64,000 bases of DNA from Oasisia sp. SBJ-2009 (taxonomy: Eukaryota > Annelida > Polychaeta > Sabellida > Siboglinidae): assembly GCA_964017155.1 (NCBI GenBank), contig OZ024854.1, forward strand, positions 68,364,254-68,428,253. Direction: 5' to 3'. Positions 1 through 11,721 of this stretch are shown here, in pieces. Position 1 is the stretch's first letter; the number at the start of each line of letters is the position of its first letter. A program made the translations under genes and the position numbers. A model generated the notes under the pieces. The model did not search any database. It was not told where the DNA came from and saw only the letters and a program-made list of their open reading frames with translations.

Positions 1-299
1 ACGACTGACACTGACAGCTACTAGCCGTCGTGGCTTCTGTATCAGTGTATACGGCAGGCCCGAGCTGTCACTCTACGGCTGCGTCAAATATTATCACAAA
101 TACCTAATCCAGTGTACTCAGTTTAATTACGAAGCAGCCATGTCAAAACAACTATATCAATGGGTCAACTATATAGTCAAAATATCTCACCTTCAAATGA
201 AACGATTTAAAATGCCACAAGAATGTCAAGCATCTCACAACTTCGAAAGAACTTCTGCCATCTTGCCCCGAGCTCCTGCTTCGCGGAGCAGTGGCGATC

Positions 300-629
300 C
301 CACCATGCGTCACGCCGCGCACGCGTACAAAATCGACCGCCATTTTTAACCCCGAATTTTGAATACAGGAGAGTTTAGGATGCTAAACAAAACTGCCAGT
401 TATTGGCATTTTAGACACCGTTTCCGGAGAGTTTCGTATGCTTCTGTTTGTATACATCACCGCAGTAATGTGTGTTTTGGTTTAATGTAGCAAGTGTATT
501 TAATAATGCTTTGAAATACACGCTTTGAGGCATGTGCATCCGATCGCCACCGATCTGCTGCCGGTACCACGCTGACTGACTCGAACAAATTACACATTTA
601 GCCATCATTAGCTGTATTTAAAACTGAGT
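300..629 (+). promoter_or_regulatory. 5' flank and probable promoter/5' UTR of the USP gene
   Basis: This stretch precedes the start codon at 630. It contains a CpG-rich patch near 308-335 and a 'ccgccattt' word at 337-346, which is the reverse of the YY1-type core AAATGGCGG often found at animal transcription starts. An in-frame TAG at 609-611 closes the frame just upstream of the chosen ATG. No TATA box is obvious. The transcription start cannot be placed from sequence alone, and bases 1-299 show nothing I can assign. Confidence 0.3.
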
Positions 630-3600
630 ATGGGTCTAGCTATATCAGCATGTGAACAGATGTTGTATGGGGCGTTAGAATTCGCCCTTTACATGTTGGT
701 TGATGTGGTTGCGAAGACGTCGCTTCGGGAAGCTGGGTAAGTCGATTGGATTGGTGTGACTAAATTGGTGAATGATTCAAATCAATGAGACCGTCTGAGT
801 GTTGTGTATTCGTTGACGTTGACGTCGTTGTGTAATGGCCACTACATTATCTACGTTTCTATGGAATCGACGACAATTACCGTCGTCCAGTTACTTGTGT
901 ATTCGGCTTTAGATGGTATTGGTACCATCAATTCGATCAAATCATATTGTTCTGGTTAAAGCAAGACTAAAAGACCATCGGCCAGTGTTTCCCATTCTAT
1001 AAAATGAAAGAGGTGGCTCACCTCAATGTTTTTCTAAGCCACTTCATTAACAATTTTAACTCAGCTATGTCTTGTTATAAACATGCTTAATTGTTTACAT
1101 GTTGCTACATTGTAATTATGCATTTATTTCCTCTACTTGTCAGGAATAGGTTAAAACACCTTTCAGAATGCACCATTTGGAAGGTAGTTTTTAAACTTTG
1201 TGGCAAAAAATAGTTCTTGGTGGCCATGCCCCCGGACCCACATAGTGCGTATCACGCATTCGGTGCTCACTCAGCCCATCCAACACCACGCCCATCATTT
1301 TATTCGGGAAACACTGAGACCTATCAGAAAATTATTTATTTACAACTCTACTGTTAGGCTATTTTTGTTTTGAGTAGTACATGAAGTTACATAACCGTTT
1401 TTGTTTAGGCAGCAAGTTCATTTTTAGAGTAATAGTATAGTCCGTTGATGGATTGCATATGGGTGATTATATCATTTAAACAGTACATCAAAGAATTGTC
1501 TAGTTGTGTCTCGCACTTCTGTTAACTGACTAGTCTATGTAGATTATGACTGCAACCATGATCATATGACATCTCATTCAACTAGTCAGTCTTTTTGATT
1601 TGTGCTGGTACACATGGTCGTCATTGCCAGGGTACTTGTTGTCCTTCCAAATTTGAGACAGACACAAACCTTCTCTTTGAGTCTCGAATAACTAAGATAA
1701 ATTACATTCAGTAAGTTATATATGGGATAATTGTATTTCTAATGATACCAAATCTAGTTCCAGTGGTTGTCCTTATTTTAAGATTCAAGTATGTATAATG
1801 TAATACCCCATCATACTAAGAGATAAATGATAGTACATGACATGGCAATCTCTCTTAAGCTGGTTCTTGCTAGTTAAATATAAAATAAAATGTCCTAATT
1901 TAACTGTAGTAGACAGATGATACATGTCTCCAGGCATTACATGCTACTAGTATATGTGAATGATTCTGAGAAAACTACTGACGTGTCAGTTGTGTCTGTA
2001 ACCCGGTCATCTGTTGCTGTAGCACGGAGGAGGAGAAGCGTCTCATCTGGCTGTACGAGTCGGCGGCCATCCTCATGCTGTCCCTAGTCATCTACCTGTT
2101 CCACCACGTGCCCTACATCCTCGTCACTCTCGCCGCCTCCACCGTCCTCTACACACAGCTCCTCGGACGAGTCGACTTCGGGTAACTTTTTGACAACATT
2201 CTCCTTGCCCACGACATGTATTGTGATCAGATTAATTTAATTGATAGATTAATTAATTGTTCTCTTTGACCAACATTAAAGAGTTTAATAAACTTTGTTT
2301 TTACACTTTTTTACTGAATAATATCTGCTTTAAATCATAAAATACTGACTGAAACATGCAGTTTTCAGAGAACCAGATGTTTGTGAGCATGTCTGACCTG
2401 ACGACTAATTGTCTGCTTGCAGCTACTGGTGGCACCTCCTGGTGACCAAGTGGGATGAGTTTGAGCAGCACGAGCAGAGCCTGGAGCAGCGGCAGCAGCA
2501 GCCTGAGATGCCGATGCCCACAATGACCCCCATGACAGCGGGCATGGTGTCCATGCCCCACATGACCGCTGCCATGGCCAGCACTCAGCAGCAGTGGATG
2601 ATGCCACCCGTCATGGCTCAGGTGGCTCCGCCTGGTGGCATGATGCCGCCGGGCATGCTGTCGTACGATGCGAGGCCGGAGCCAATGCCGCAGTACGAGG
2701 CATGGTACCCCGCGGACAGTGACCGCGGCCAGCGGGGCCTGGTGATGTCCAGCTCATCACCGAGCATGGCCACCGGAGACCCGAGACTTGCTAGTCGAAC
2801 GGCCGCGTCAATGATGGCCATCAACCAGACGCACAACACGTACGTGCCGACCCCCGTGCCGCCGGGGTTCCGCTTCGCCCCCTACATGCCGCGCACGTCC
2901 GAGCTGATCCGCCGCCCCATCCACTCGACACTCGCCGCGACAAACTCAACAAGCAGCACCGGTGACGCGTCAACGATGTCGTCGCGACTGAAGGCCCGCG
3001 TCATGTCGGCACTGGGCATGCAGGCCACGTCATCCCTGCCGCGGGGCCTCGCCAACGACCGCCAGAACCTGTGCTTCATGAACTCCGTGCTGCAGTGCCT
3101 GCTGCGCAGTCCGGGTCTCGTAAGTGCGCTGCCACCAGAGGGCGCCTCTGCTGTGTCCGAGAAGTCGCTGTTGCGCAGTGTCGTTGAACTGATGCACGCG
3201 TTGAATGGCGGCGTGGACGCGACGTCAAACGTTGACACGACGGCGCTGCGGCGGGCGGCGAGTGTCATGCCGGGGACAATGGTGGCCAGTCCCTCACGCC
3301 CACAGACACAGCAGGACGCCGCCGAGTTCCTCATGTGGCTCCTGTCTACCCTCCACAGCGCTCTCAACAGCGGGGGAGGACGTGGCGAGGCTGGCCACCA
3401 GGGGGCCTCCTTCCTCGGTGAGCAATGTTTGTAGTGGCCAACTTCAAACATTACATTGTTTTTATTCCCTAGTGATTATGGTATACAGTTTTAAGTGTTT
3501 GAATTGATTTGTGTACGTTATAGACATGTTAGGCTACGATTGAGTTGAAGTTAAGTAACAGAAAGCAGTAACATCTTGTGGCTTGCATTAGTGGAGTGAT

Positions 3601-5603
3601 AACATACCAAAGTATTCACGTCTGGGTAATTGTTGCAGGAAACAGAGAAACAGAACTAGTTAAGCAACAATAAAAGTAGAGAAGAAATAAATAAAAAGAC
3701 GGTATACAAAAAGCCAGAAGTGTGAAAACAAAAAGAAAACAATTATAGTTTTCAGGTGTCAAGTCTACACCAGTTTAGCAACTGTAGTGGTCCTCGGAAA
3801 TAAAATCTCAATCGACACAGCCCTTGTCTTGATAAACTAAATCAGTTATCTCAAATGTACATTTATTTGTTGACAAGATACAGTTGTATGTATACAAGAT
3901 ACATTTGTGATGCAAAGTATAACTGATGCCAAACGCTGGTCATCCATGGTCTGCAAGTAACAGAATTGGCACAAATTACAAAAGTTATGAATTACGCTGC
4001 ATACTAATTACCACATGTCACCTGTTTAATTTACTTGTTACTGTTAGTTTGTGTTACCACCAGTTTTTTTAACATTTGTTGTGTGACTTGCAGACAGCAA
4101 CCAGCAGCCGATGTCCAAGCCTCGCATGGCCCTAAACATGCTCAAGTTCATCTACGGCGGCCTGACGCCACAGCGCATCACAGAGCTGAAGGCACAGTGC
4201 CGGAGAGAGGTAGGTCTGTCGGCCGTGCCGGAACGTGTAGTTGTAATGTGTCACTGCATTGGCTGGTGCATGTCTTCTGAGCATGCTTTATAGTGGGTGT
4301 GAGAGAGAATTGATTGAGTGTGTAAATGGCAAGGATGTTCCTGTCGTTTTGTTTACATCTAGTGGTTGATACTTTCAATATACTCTACACTACATGAAAA
4401 ACATTTCTTGCCCACTACGGCCAATGATTAAACATGCTTAGCTGTTATTTCTACTGCTCTATGATTACAACATTATTTCTATAAAGAGTTGCTGTTCAAA
4501 TATTTTACATTTATACTCTGTACTTGAATGAGTTGGACACTGACACTGACCGGTTGTTTCAGATTGAGCAGGCGAATGGCCTGGACAACGACTCGTACGC
4601 GGAGCCGATCCAGCGCCTGTCAGACCTGGAGTGGCTGACCTACAAGGAGGGCAACAACTCAGTGATAGACGACTTGTTCACGGGTCAGATGGTGGAGGCG
4701 CAGCACTGCATCGTATGCAACCGTATCTCTGTGAGCATCCAGACCTTCAGCATCCTGCCGGTGCCTGTGGTGGAGCCGCGCCAACTCAACGGGCTCGTCT
4801 ACCTCGAGGACTGCTTCACCAAGTTCGGCAACATCGAGGACTTGTTTGGCACGAACGGCCTGCGCTGCGAGTCGTGCAACCGGCGACAGACAGTGACGCC
4901 ATCTCGCGGCGTGTCGTCCAGTTTGCAGGACGTCGCGACGGAAGTGGTCAGTCCGATCCTGGCGAACGGAACCGTCGGCAAGACGTTGAGGCGCCGCGGC
5001 GGCCTCGGTCTCACCGTGGCGGCGTCGGACTCTGCGATAGTGCTGCCCTCTGTTGTGTCCCCCATCGCGAGCGCCAGTTTGCAGTTCAACGACAGTGGTT
5101 TCCACGACAACCAGTTCCGGACTTCGACACCGATCCACAGTGGCAGCAGCAGTGGGCTGGTCCGGTCGCCGCCGGCGGACGCCCTGGCGCGCCTGACGGA
5201 CGGACAGCGCCGCTCCCTGCTGCGCCAGCTGCCCGAGTGTCTCGTCGTGCAGCTCATGCGCTTCTCCTACCACCACGGCGAGCCCCGCAAACTCCTCCGT
5301 CCCATCTACATCCCGCTCCACAACCTCAATCTCACCCACCTCATCATCGACAACGTGCTGAAGCGCGACGGACTCGCCGCCATCAGCTCGTCCTACCGCT
5401 ACGATCTCTACGGCGTCGCCGTGCACCTCGGCTCAAGTAGTATCTCCTTTGGCCACTATGTGGCGTATGTTATCGCTGGCGATGGCAAGTGGTATCGCTT
5501 CGACGACAGTCAGGTGACGTCTGTGAACATGGAGTACGAACTGAACACAAAGCGGTTACGGGAGAACGCCTACATGTTGTTCTATCGCAAGTGTCCCGTG
5601 TGA
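630..5603 (+). CDS. Ubiquitin-specific protease (USP/UCH family C19) with N-terminal membrane hairpin, five coding exons
   Basis: Exons are 630-736, 2023-2181, 2423-3417, 4094-4209 and 4563-5603; all introns are GT-AG and the phases (2, 2, 1, 0) join cleanly to about 805 aa. The start has A at -3 and G at +4, with an in-frame stop 21 bases upstream. Residues 50-83 form two hydrophobic stretches separated by HHVP, so an ER or other membrane hairpin is likely. A Met/Gln/Pro-rich linker follows, then the USP catalytic domain from about 297 to the end. The Cys box GLANDRQNLCFMNS has Cys306; the QQDAAEF box is near 387; zinc-ribbon cysteines are 508, 511, 561 and 564; the His box SFGHYVAY has His757; WYRFDDSQV gives Asp773/774. 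USPs remove ubiquitin from proteins by thiol proteolysis, and all catalytic residues are present, so it should be active. The subfamily is not recognised; the layout does not match USP30 (single N-terminal anchor) or USP19 (C-terminal anchor). An insert at about 570-690, before the RQLPECLVVQLMRF block, is Ser-rich and probably disordered. Confidence 0.9.
737..2022 (+). other. Intron 1 of the USP gene
   Basis: Donor GTAAGT at 737 and acceptor TGTAG ending at 2022. The 1.3-kb intron is AT-rich with no coding potential. A short GC-rich stretch at 1220-1300 stands out in composition and may be an old repeat, but I cannot classify it. Introns 2 (2182-2422), 3 (3418-4093) and 4 (4210-4562) are similarly AT-rich and empty. 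Confidence 0.85.
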
Positions 5604-6352
5604 CAGTGACAGACAATGATCCAATGTCATACAGAGTCAATAATATATCATTACAAACTGTGCAATGGCTGCAAGTGACCAGCTCGCAGCGTGCGACTAT
5701 AGACTAGAGTGAACCACACGTGGTTCTCTTACTGGTGCTGCTAAATATGTGTGTCAACATGGGTGAAATTTTATATGGTTTTATAATGTGTGGAGCATAT
5801 GAATGTTGCCAGTAATATAATGAATGAACAGTAGTAATAATTGATCCCCTGCATCACAACCTTTGAAACCATTGCCATCTTAGATTCTGTTATCGCATAT
5901 CGCAAAGGACTTGAGAACATATGTCATATTCAAATCACAGGCTTCTGTTACTAATGTACCACATATTTTATGTTCCAAAAAATTGTGATTGCAAACCTGC
6001 TATAATTTAAAGTCTCAAACAACAGTTGCAGTTTTGTAACTGTGTGTTTATACATTGTGCAGCTGTGTTGGGTGAAGACGGTGAGATTGTGTTGCTTTCT
6101 GAATTGCTTCTGATGAGATGTATGCTGTGGATTTGTGAGGTGAGATAATTTGCGTTTCTGTTGCAGTATGCATGTGGTGTCACACAGTTTCGATTCTCCA
6201 AGTGCAGATGTAAATAATTATTGGTGTGTAAAGTATGCCAGCTTACAATGCTTGTGGCGAATGTATGTTTGTGCAATTGCATTGTTATTTTTACTGTAAA
6301 CAATCTGTTCATGGCTTGATAAATTTAAATTATTCAGGAAGTATTGTGTCAA

Positions 6353-6563
6353 ATTAAAGCTCCATGGCTACCCTAATGCAATAACTCCAAGGTTGTTTTG
6401 TCCACTTAGATGCCAGTTACAGTAAGGTTTCTGTAATATACTTTCTTTCTGGTTGACATGAAATTATAATAATGATTGGTCAGTTTACAACATGTGAACA
6501 GACACAGGTTCCAGACATTGCACAACCTCCTATACTTTTCTGTATATTTTTCCAGTGAATAAA
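6353..6563 (+). terminator. Candidate polyadenylation signals of the USP gene
   Basis: After the stop at 5603 the sequence stays AT-rich and non-coding. The first good signals are ATTAAA at 6353-6358 and AATAAA at 6558-6563, implying a 3' UTR of roughly 0.75-0.96 kb. Which one is used cannot be decided without transcripts. Confidence 0.35.
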
Positions 6564-6599
6564 TGTCAAATGACAACTTACAATCAATTGTCAACCAAC

Positions 6600-7650
6600 T
6601 TGAATGTACATATGTAATGGATCATCACTCGTGATATTTAAGAATTCAGTCATCGCAAGCTATTGAAACGCATGACTAATCATTCAGTACATCACTGCCT
6701 ATGGCCAGATCCATGTATGTGATTGATTCTGCTCGATAACAGGTATGTTCATTGTCAACACCATTGTATGTTCATTGTCAACACCAGAATGTATCACTGG
6801 GACACATTCCCAAGTGTGTCGTGGAAATAGTGTCTCCAGTGACATGAGAAAACAGTTTTGCTTGGCAAACAGCCCAACTTGTGAGGATGGTTAGCACCAT
6901 TACAGTGTCTTCATGGTGGCGCCCCTTGAGATTTGCTCACACGCATCCTCTGGTTCCATCCATTTCTAAGTTTTTTTTTTAATATTTATTTAAAAAAAAT
7001 TGCACATCATGTTCACCCATCCATGCCCACTCAAACTGATGTTTAGATGCTTGACAAGGAGAGGGAATCTAAACGCCCAGAGTAGGCGTAAGTAGAAACA
7101 AGATGCTTGGGTTAGAGCGTAACATCAATTTTGTATCGTCTTTATTCGCCAGGTGGTAGCACTGGCTCTGTTGGCAAGGTAGTCGATTCTGCAAGCTCCG
7201 TGATGTGGCCCCACCAGTCGTCTCACGAGCACTTAGTCCCGTGTCTTATCTTTGTGATAAGTATAAAGGAGACATATAACTAAGCCAGGGAAACTAATGT
7301 CTTTAATTACTACTCGGTAAGACACATATGACATATTATAATAAATAGGAATTACAAGCGGTATCGTTGGTTCAAACTGCCCTAGTAATCTTTTTTGTAG
7401 ACGCTACCCTTTTAGTTGTGGTATCTACTTTTATTTTTCAGAAAAAATATTACAATATTTTGTCCTGCTGCCTGGCCCCAGCCTGGGTGTAATTGTTTCA
7501 CTTCAAGTTCCACCGTTTTTCCAGGGTTTTTGGAGACGCTCGTCGACAATGCTTCCTGTTCAATGTTGACCACAACCAGAAGTTATCACGTCCGCCAAGT
7601 GGTGCGACTTGCTGCGTCAAACTAGTTTTCGGGTAGAAAAAAGCACGAAC
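6600..7650. other. Intergenic stretch, no gene seen
   Basis: No convincing reading frame or RNA gene. A local direct repeat 'tatgttcattgtcaacacc' occurs twice near 6742 and 6765, and an A/T run lies at 6967-7000. Confidence 0.6.
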
Positions 7651-7652
7651 GC

Positions 7653-7693
7653 CACGTGATGACGTCATTTGATGACATCATTTCATGACGTCA
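7653..7693. promoter_or_regulatory. Cluster of three CRE-like palindromes plus an E-box
   Basis: CACGTG at 7653-7658 is followed by TGACGTCA at 7660, TGACATCA at 7673 and TGACGTCA at 7686, exactly 13 bp apart. TGACGTCA is the full CREB/ATF palindrome and CACGTG the bHLH E-box. No gene start is evident next to it, so an enhancer, an unannotated promoter or a chance minisatellite are all possible. Confidence 0.4.
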
Positions 7694-7930
7694 TCACTGT
7701 TTGTTCGAAGGCGATAGTAAACGGAGCTGCCAAGTCCAGGAAGGAAAGGGAAATAAGCGTGAGATTTAGTTCCTCAACGTGATGAAAAGTAAGTTATAAT
7801 ATTCCGCAGGATCCAGGCTTTAGGCTGCTAAAGGAAACAACAGCGTATTTTACATCAAACAAGATTATTTTACATACGTCACTGACAGTGATGAATAACC
7901 TCGCGGAATCTATGGAACGCTGGTAACCGG

Positions 7931-8144
7931 ACCGGAATCCCCTCTAGACAGAATCCCCTCGGACCAAATTCCCTTCGGATAAAATCCCCTTAATTCACTT
8001 GGGGTTAGAGTTAGCTTGTCTGAGAGGATTTTTCAATGCTTTTACACAATACGTTGTCCGAATTTAAACGTTAATATTAAAGGGGATTTTGTTCGGGGGG
8101 GCATTTTGTCCGAGGGGATTATGTCCGGAGGGGATTTTGTCTTG
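7931..8144. mobile_element. Palindromic MITE-like element
   Basis: The left half carries repeated words such as 'gaatcccctc', 'aattcccttcgg' and 'aaaatcccctt'; the right half carries their reverse complements ('aaggggattttg', 'gaggggattatgtccg', 'gaggggattttgtc'). The two arms surround a short A/T-rich core, giving a roughly 210-bp imperfect palindrome built of about 17-bp subunits. It has no coding capacity. It looks like a non-autonomous DNA transposon; the family is not assigned and no target-site duplication could be fixed. Confidence 0.5.
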
Positions 8145-8145
8145 G

Positions 8146-8853
8146 ATTCATGGACGCATTCTAGAGGCACATATAGCGTCCATGAATAAATTGATACTAA
8201 TATGCATGAACTAAAACTTTTTTTATTATCAACGGGTGAAGGCAAGAAGGGAACTATCCCCTGTAGTTTCAGTGTGTGGCACACGTCTGATTATGTCCCC
8301 CCAAAATACACACACGCGAGCGCGCGCAGACACACACACAGAGTAGAGTAGAATTAAACTGAACCTAATCCCAGACACAACCTTGACCGATCGACTCTGG
8401 TTCCGCACAGGACGTCTTTGAAGTGTCATACGAAGCCTCATTAGGAATGTCCCAAAGCTCGTTATTGTGAGTTTTCAAGCGCATGAATGGTGACACTCCT
8501 ACGAATGTAGTAACTGTTGCTGCCTGAACATGAATGACAGGAAATATGGACAGATAAAAACTAGACGGTGTTTAGTTGCAGTAGCGTTAGACCATCGACT
8601 CGGGTTGATCCTTTGGGCCTACGTCGGAGCTCTGGTTTTCTCAGAACGGACTGCCAGGAAATCCGCGCCGTAATGTGAAGGTTGCTCAATTAGACGGAGC
8701 GCGCTCTCTGGTTCAATTTGGCGTCTTGTAACAGTTAGAAAGTCACATTAATGTTTCTAATATGTGCGAAACATTATATAAAAGTAAGTTACCAAAACAC
8801 CAGATGTTTTATTAGAGGGATAGGAAAATGGTCGTCGGTGGTTATGTTGCCAA
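8146..8853. other. Intergenic stretch, no gene seen
   Basis: A short CA/CG alternating patch lies at 8308-8342. Nothing else was recognised. Confidence 0.6.
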
Positions 8854-8854
8854 C

Positions 8855-9135
8855 CGTGTGATCGGTCTGTCAATAGCCGTGTTATCAGCCTGTCGATGCC
8901 CGTTTGATCAGTTTATCGATGCCCGTGTGATCAGCACGTCAATGCCCTCGTGATCAATGTGTAAATGCTAGTGTGATCAGTTCGTCAATGCCCGTTTTGC
9001 TAGCCCGTCGATGCCCGTATGATCAGTCTATAGATGCCCGTGTGATTAACCTGTCAATCTCTGTGTGATAATTCTGTCAAATGTCAATGCCATTGTGATA
9101 AATGTGTGAATGCCCGTGTGATCAGTCCGTCAAAA
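8855..9135 (+). repeat. 23-bp minisatellite, about 12 degenerate copies
   Basis: The consensus is close to 'cgtgtgatcagtctgtcaat' plus 'gcc'. Copies follow each other in register except for one near 9060-9090 with a small insertion. Divergence between copies is substantial, so the array is old. Confidence 0.85.
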
Positions 9136-10229
9136 GTAAACCGCGATTAAAGTTTTGACATGGACGTGTGTAGTGTTGAACGTGACTGTGTTTGTTAAAC
9201 TACACACCTCGTACACCGTGTTGACGGACGTTGACCTGTGGTATTTACGCACGTGGGCGTTTATTCCCGCTTTTGGAACTCAGTGTTATTTGCTTTCACT
9301 GATGCCAAGTAAACGTTTTCTAGCTTTTATTACATCATTTCAGCGTGGGAGTTTCTTAAGACGACACCATTAAGCCTACATTAGCTGTCTGGTCAGCATA
9401 AGTCGTGCTTAGTTGGCTGTGGTACAGTTTTATTAAATGTGTTTTAAGTATCCTACCTGCGCTGTTTATGCTGACACTTTTTATTCACAAACTATTCGTA
9501 ATAATAGGTTGCGCGTAGACCTATAAACACTGTTTGAAATTCCTGCCATATCGTAAGTTGGCATGTTGTTAACTGGATATTCCTACGTTACATGCAGTTT
9601 GACCCAAAAAACGTCCTTGGAATATAGGGTCATAAAAATGATACATTTAATAAATTATGAACGACAGACCTCGAAGTGGCGCTAATGTCACAACAATGTG
9701 GGATATGTCGCCAAGTCACGTCCTTGTGACTTTTATATCGTCATAAATGACGTCACCAACATTGCCCCCTTTCCGAGAAACGACGCTGATAAGTTACTCG
9801 TCCAATAAACGTTGACGCTTGTTGACTGTTGACCATTTCTTTAGGGACACTGCGCTATCGCATCGAACATACGTGTCACGTGACTGAAACACGATAACAA
9901 CGCGTGGCCGGTCCTTGGATTGAATTAGTCCAGTCGTTTTCCGCGATAATGTACAACTTTTTAGGGTTGGACGTTGCCGCGTTGTCACAGTGGCGATGCC
10001 TCTATCTGTGCACGGGTGTGTTCACGTGCGTGTTTGTTTGGGTGTTTGTATGTGTTTTGTGTGTGGTTTTGTGTGCATGTACTTTTGTGTATACGTGTGC
10101 CAACGGGCGTCTGTGTGCGCGGGTTTTTGTTTGTGCGTCGGTCCGGGAATGTTTGTACGTAAACAACTGCACAAACACGGCGAATTTAATTATTTGTTTA
10201 GTGAAGATAACGTCCGAGCTACACGGGAG
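9136..10229. other. Intergenic stretch, no gene seen
   Basis: GT-rich from about 10010 to 10140, leading into the pentanucleotide array. Short open frames here have no recognisable domain. Confidence 0.6.
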
Positions 10230-10230
10230 T

Positions 10231-10695
10231 CGTGTCGTGTCGTGTCGTGTCGTGTCGTGTCGTGTCGTGTCGTGTCGTGTCGTGTCGTGTCGTGTCGTGT
10301 CGTGTCGTGTCGTGTCGTGTCGTGTCGTGTCGTGTCGTGTCGTGTCGTGTCGTGTCGTGTCGTGTCGTGTCGTGTCGTGTCGTGTCGTGTCGTGTCGTGT
10401 CGTGTCGTGTCGTGTCGTGTCGTGTCGTGTCGTGTCGTGTCGTGTCGTGTCGTGTCGTGTCGTGTCGTGTCGTGTCGTGTCGTGTCGTGTCGTGTCGTGT
10501 CGTGTCGTGTCGTGTCGTGTCGTGTCGTGTCGTGTCGTGTCGTGTCGTGTCGTGTCGTGTCGTGTCGTGTCGTGTCGTGTCGTGTCGTGTCGTGTCGTGT
10601 CGTGTCGTGTCGTGTCGTGTCGTGTCGTGTCGTGTCGTGTCGTGTCGTGTCGTGTCGTGTCGTGTCGTGTCGTGTCGTGTCGTGTCGTGTCGTGT
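10231..10695 (+). repeat. Perfect (CGTGT)93 pentanucleotide array
   Basis: Ninety-three uninterrupted copies of CGTGT fill 465 bp, one CpG per unit. The only decay is just beyond the right edge (TGTGT, then TGTCGTCGTG). The long open frames on both strands through it (RVVSC or HDTTR pentapeptides) arise because a 5-bp unit read in triplets gives a five-residue repeat without stops; they are not genes. Confidence 0.97.
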
Positions 10696-10696
10696 T

Positions 10697-11393
10697 GTGT
10701 TGTCGTCGTGTGCCTCACTTCGTCAGACCACGCACGATGAAGTGGCGACTGTTGCGTCGGTACAGAAGAACAACTAAACAATCATAATATTAGACGGAGT
10801 ACTGACAACTATGTCAATGTTTTATTTGGGGGAGGGTTATGTTATGAGGCGGAAAGCAACTGGGGTGAGACCACAGTAACGCCATTGGACACGATGTTCA
10901 AAGGATTAGTGTATGTGTCGTCAACTAGTGGTTCAGGGTTCGTGAGGGGTTCGCGTGCGTGTCGGTTTCCCCAAACGTCTAGTGAGAGTCAAAGGGTTGT
11001 AAATTTCTTGTAAAGTTTTCCCCACTGTTTTCGAAAAAAATATGGGCGTCAAAAAATTGATCTTCTAAACCCACATAATTCTACATTCTACAGCTGAATA
11101 AGAGTGTCCAAGGAGTGCGGTAAATAAGGTATCCCATACAGTAAAACTTATGTTGTACATCTTAAATAAATATGTCCGGCGTAACACTTGAATATTACAC
11201 ACAAGTAGATTCCTAGTACACCACTATTACGTCCACATTAAGCCCCTACTACGTCCATATCAAGCCCCTATTAGGCCCCTATTATGCATACGACATCGAT
11301 GACGAAAATTGATAACCCCCGCTTTGAGAGACAGTCTCACGCGAAGTCGTCTTGTCAGGACCAGGCCAGTGTGGTCACTGTGTCCTGAGAGCC
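10697..11393. other. Intergenic stretch, no gene seen
   Basis: Contains a small direct repeat around 11230-11285 built on 'aagcccctatta' words. No gene recognised. Confidence 0.6.
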
Positions 11394-11482
11394 CGTCTGT
11401 CCGTCTGTCCGTCTGTCAGTCTGTCCGTCTGTCCGTCTGTCAGTCTGTCAGTCTGTCCGTCTGTCTGTCTGTCAGTCTGTCG
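11394..11482 (+). repeat. CTGTCCGT/CTGTCAGT microsatellite
   Basis: Tandem CTGT-based tetranucleotide tract with alternating CCGT and CAGT units. Confidence 0.9.
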
Positions 11483-11690
11483 CCGTGTTTACTACGCCGT
11501 CTAGCCGTCAGTGACGGCCTCAACCATTAGTCTCCACGGCCTGTCTGTGTACGACCGCATAAATAACAGCGCTTTTGTTCGTGGTCACGTGGTGGTGCGA
11601 GGGACCTAGGGATCTTCTCAAGACAACACTCATTCATGTGCGCGAACCTAGCATTAAGATATTCAGACATTCGCATACCCATATTTTTAA

Positions 11691-11721
11691 TATGGATGGT
11701 ACACAAATAATATCATTCCAT
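11691..11721 (+). repeat. Dispersed repeat fragment, copy 1
   Basis: The word beginning 'tatggatggtacacaaat' and ending 'tcattccat' recurs with two substitutions at 13204-13234 on the same strand. Too short to classify; it may be the edge of a dispersed element. Confidence 0.5.

Noticed and set aside
4631..5440. 269- and 255-codon frames overlapping the USP last exon
   Set aside because: They are shadows of the true frame in GC-rich coding sequence. Only the frame with the zinc ribbon and His box has family motifs.
9904..10787. Frames of 181-278 codons with RVVSC or HDTTR repeats
   Set aside because: They are readings of the CGTGT pentamer array.
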